Positions 6,547-6,689 of a stretch of 6,689 nt of DNA are shown piece after piece (the stretch's first letter is position 1; each line of letters starts with the position of its first letter). The stretch comes from Blautia sp. (lineage in GTDB: Bacteria; Bacillota; Clostridia; Lachnospirales; Lachnospiraceae). The stretch covers positions 1 through 6,689 of the forward strand of contig JAUUSJ010000192.1 in the NCBI GenBank assembly GCA_030841965.1, read 5' to 3'. The position numbers and the translations under genes are program-made. The notes below the pieces were generated by a model. The model did no database searches. It worked only from the letters and a program-made list of their open reading frames with translations, and was not told the origin of the DNA.

Positions 6547-6689
6547 CTATAGAACTTTGTCAGTAGAGCCTTGCCAGTAGAGTTTTGCCAACACACACGG
6601 ATATGCGTTTCGTATAGATTATTACTGATATCTATAGAGCCTTGCCAGTAGAGTTTTGCCAACACACACGGATATGCGTTTCGTATAGA
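6547..6689. repeat. 55-bp direct repeats (71-bp period) with 14-bp sub-repeats, running off the right edge
   Basis: Identical 55-bp blocks lie at 6564-6618 and 6635-6689, separated by 16 bases. The second is cut by the window end, so more copies may follow. Inside are 14-bp units: CTATAGAACTTTGT (6547-6560), CAGTAGAGCCTTGC (6561-6574) and CAGTAGAGTTTTGC (6575-6588). Two related units recur at 6632-6659. Each 55-bp block ends with a small hairpin, TATGCG-TTT-CGTATA (6602-6616 in the first), whose single mismatch can pair as G-U. A 90-residue minus-strand frame runs through part of it but has no supported start. The array lies about 120 bases upstream of the LuxR-type gene. Confidence 0.85.

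Noticed and set aside
6393..6665. A 90-residue minus-strand frame over the right-edge repeats
   Set aside because: It overlaps the start of the LuxR-type gene in another frame, is partly made of the direct repeat and has no ribosome binding site.
6547..6689. Possible CRISPR array
   Set aside because: The repeated block is 55 bp, the only spacer is 16 bp, internal sub-repeats exist, and no cas gene is present. The 66-bp array at 4656 has no spacers at all.

Overview
This window is most likely chromosomal DNA from a low-GC Gram-positive anaerobe, probably a Lachnospiraceae-type Clostridia. That guess rests on AT-rich composition, strong AGGAGG-type ribosome binding sites, a textbook sigma-A promoter, the MarR plus paired-ABC-exporter operon layout, and protein style. 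No taxonomic marker gene is present, so the family-level guess is inference.

Layout. Positions 1-71 hold one end of a repeated palindromic element whose remainder lies off the left edge. A strong promoter (130-158) with overlapping CTAA/TTAG dyads then drives a three-gene operon, all on the + strand: a MarR-family regulator (225-674) and two ABC exporter half-transporters (727-2478 and 2478-4382) whose stop and start codons overlap. Downstream lies a 197-bp hairpin-forming repeat (the palindrome proper is 4457-4652). Its left 71 bases are an inverted copy of positions 1-71. A 66-bp tandem repeat follows (4656-4818, two full copies and one partial). After an AT-rich leader come a cytidylate-kinase-like P-loop protein (5058-5675, +) and, convergent with it and only 5 bases away, a LuxR/GerE-type regulator (5681-6424, -). 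The right edge (6547-6689) holds 55-bp direct repeats with a 71-bp period, built partly from 14-bp sub-units, upstream of the LuxR-type gene.

How the genes work together. The two half-transporters look like an obligate heterodimer with one degenerate and one catalytic ATP site. The first protein has Asp in place of the catalytic Glu and Gln in place of the switch His; the second has the canonical residues. The MarR protein is probably an autorepressor that induces the exporter when it meets a ligand, as in known MarR/multidrug-exporter operons. The substrate cannot be read from the sequence. The kinase-like gene and the LuxR-type gene have no evident functional link to the exporter.

I do not see a clearly new defence or mobile system. 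The least explained material is the non-coding repeats: the palindromic element that brackets the exporter operon in inverted orientation, the 66-bp tandem array, and the 55-bp array at the right edge.
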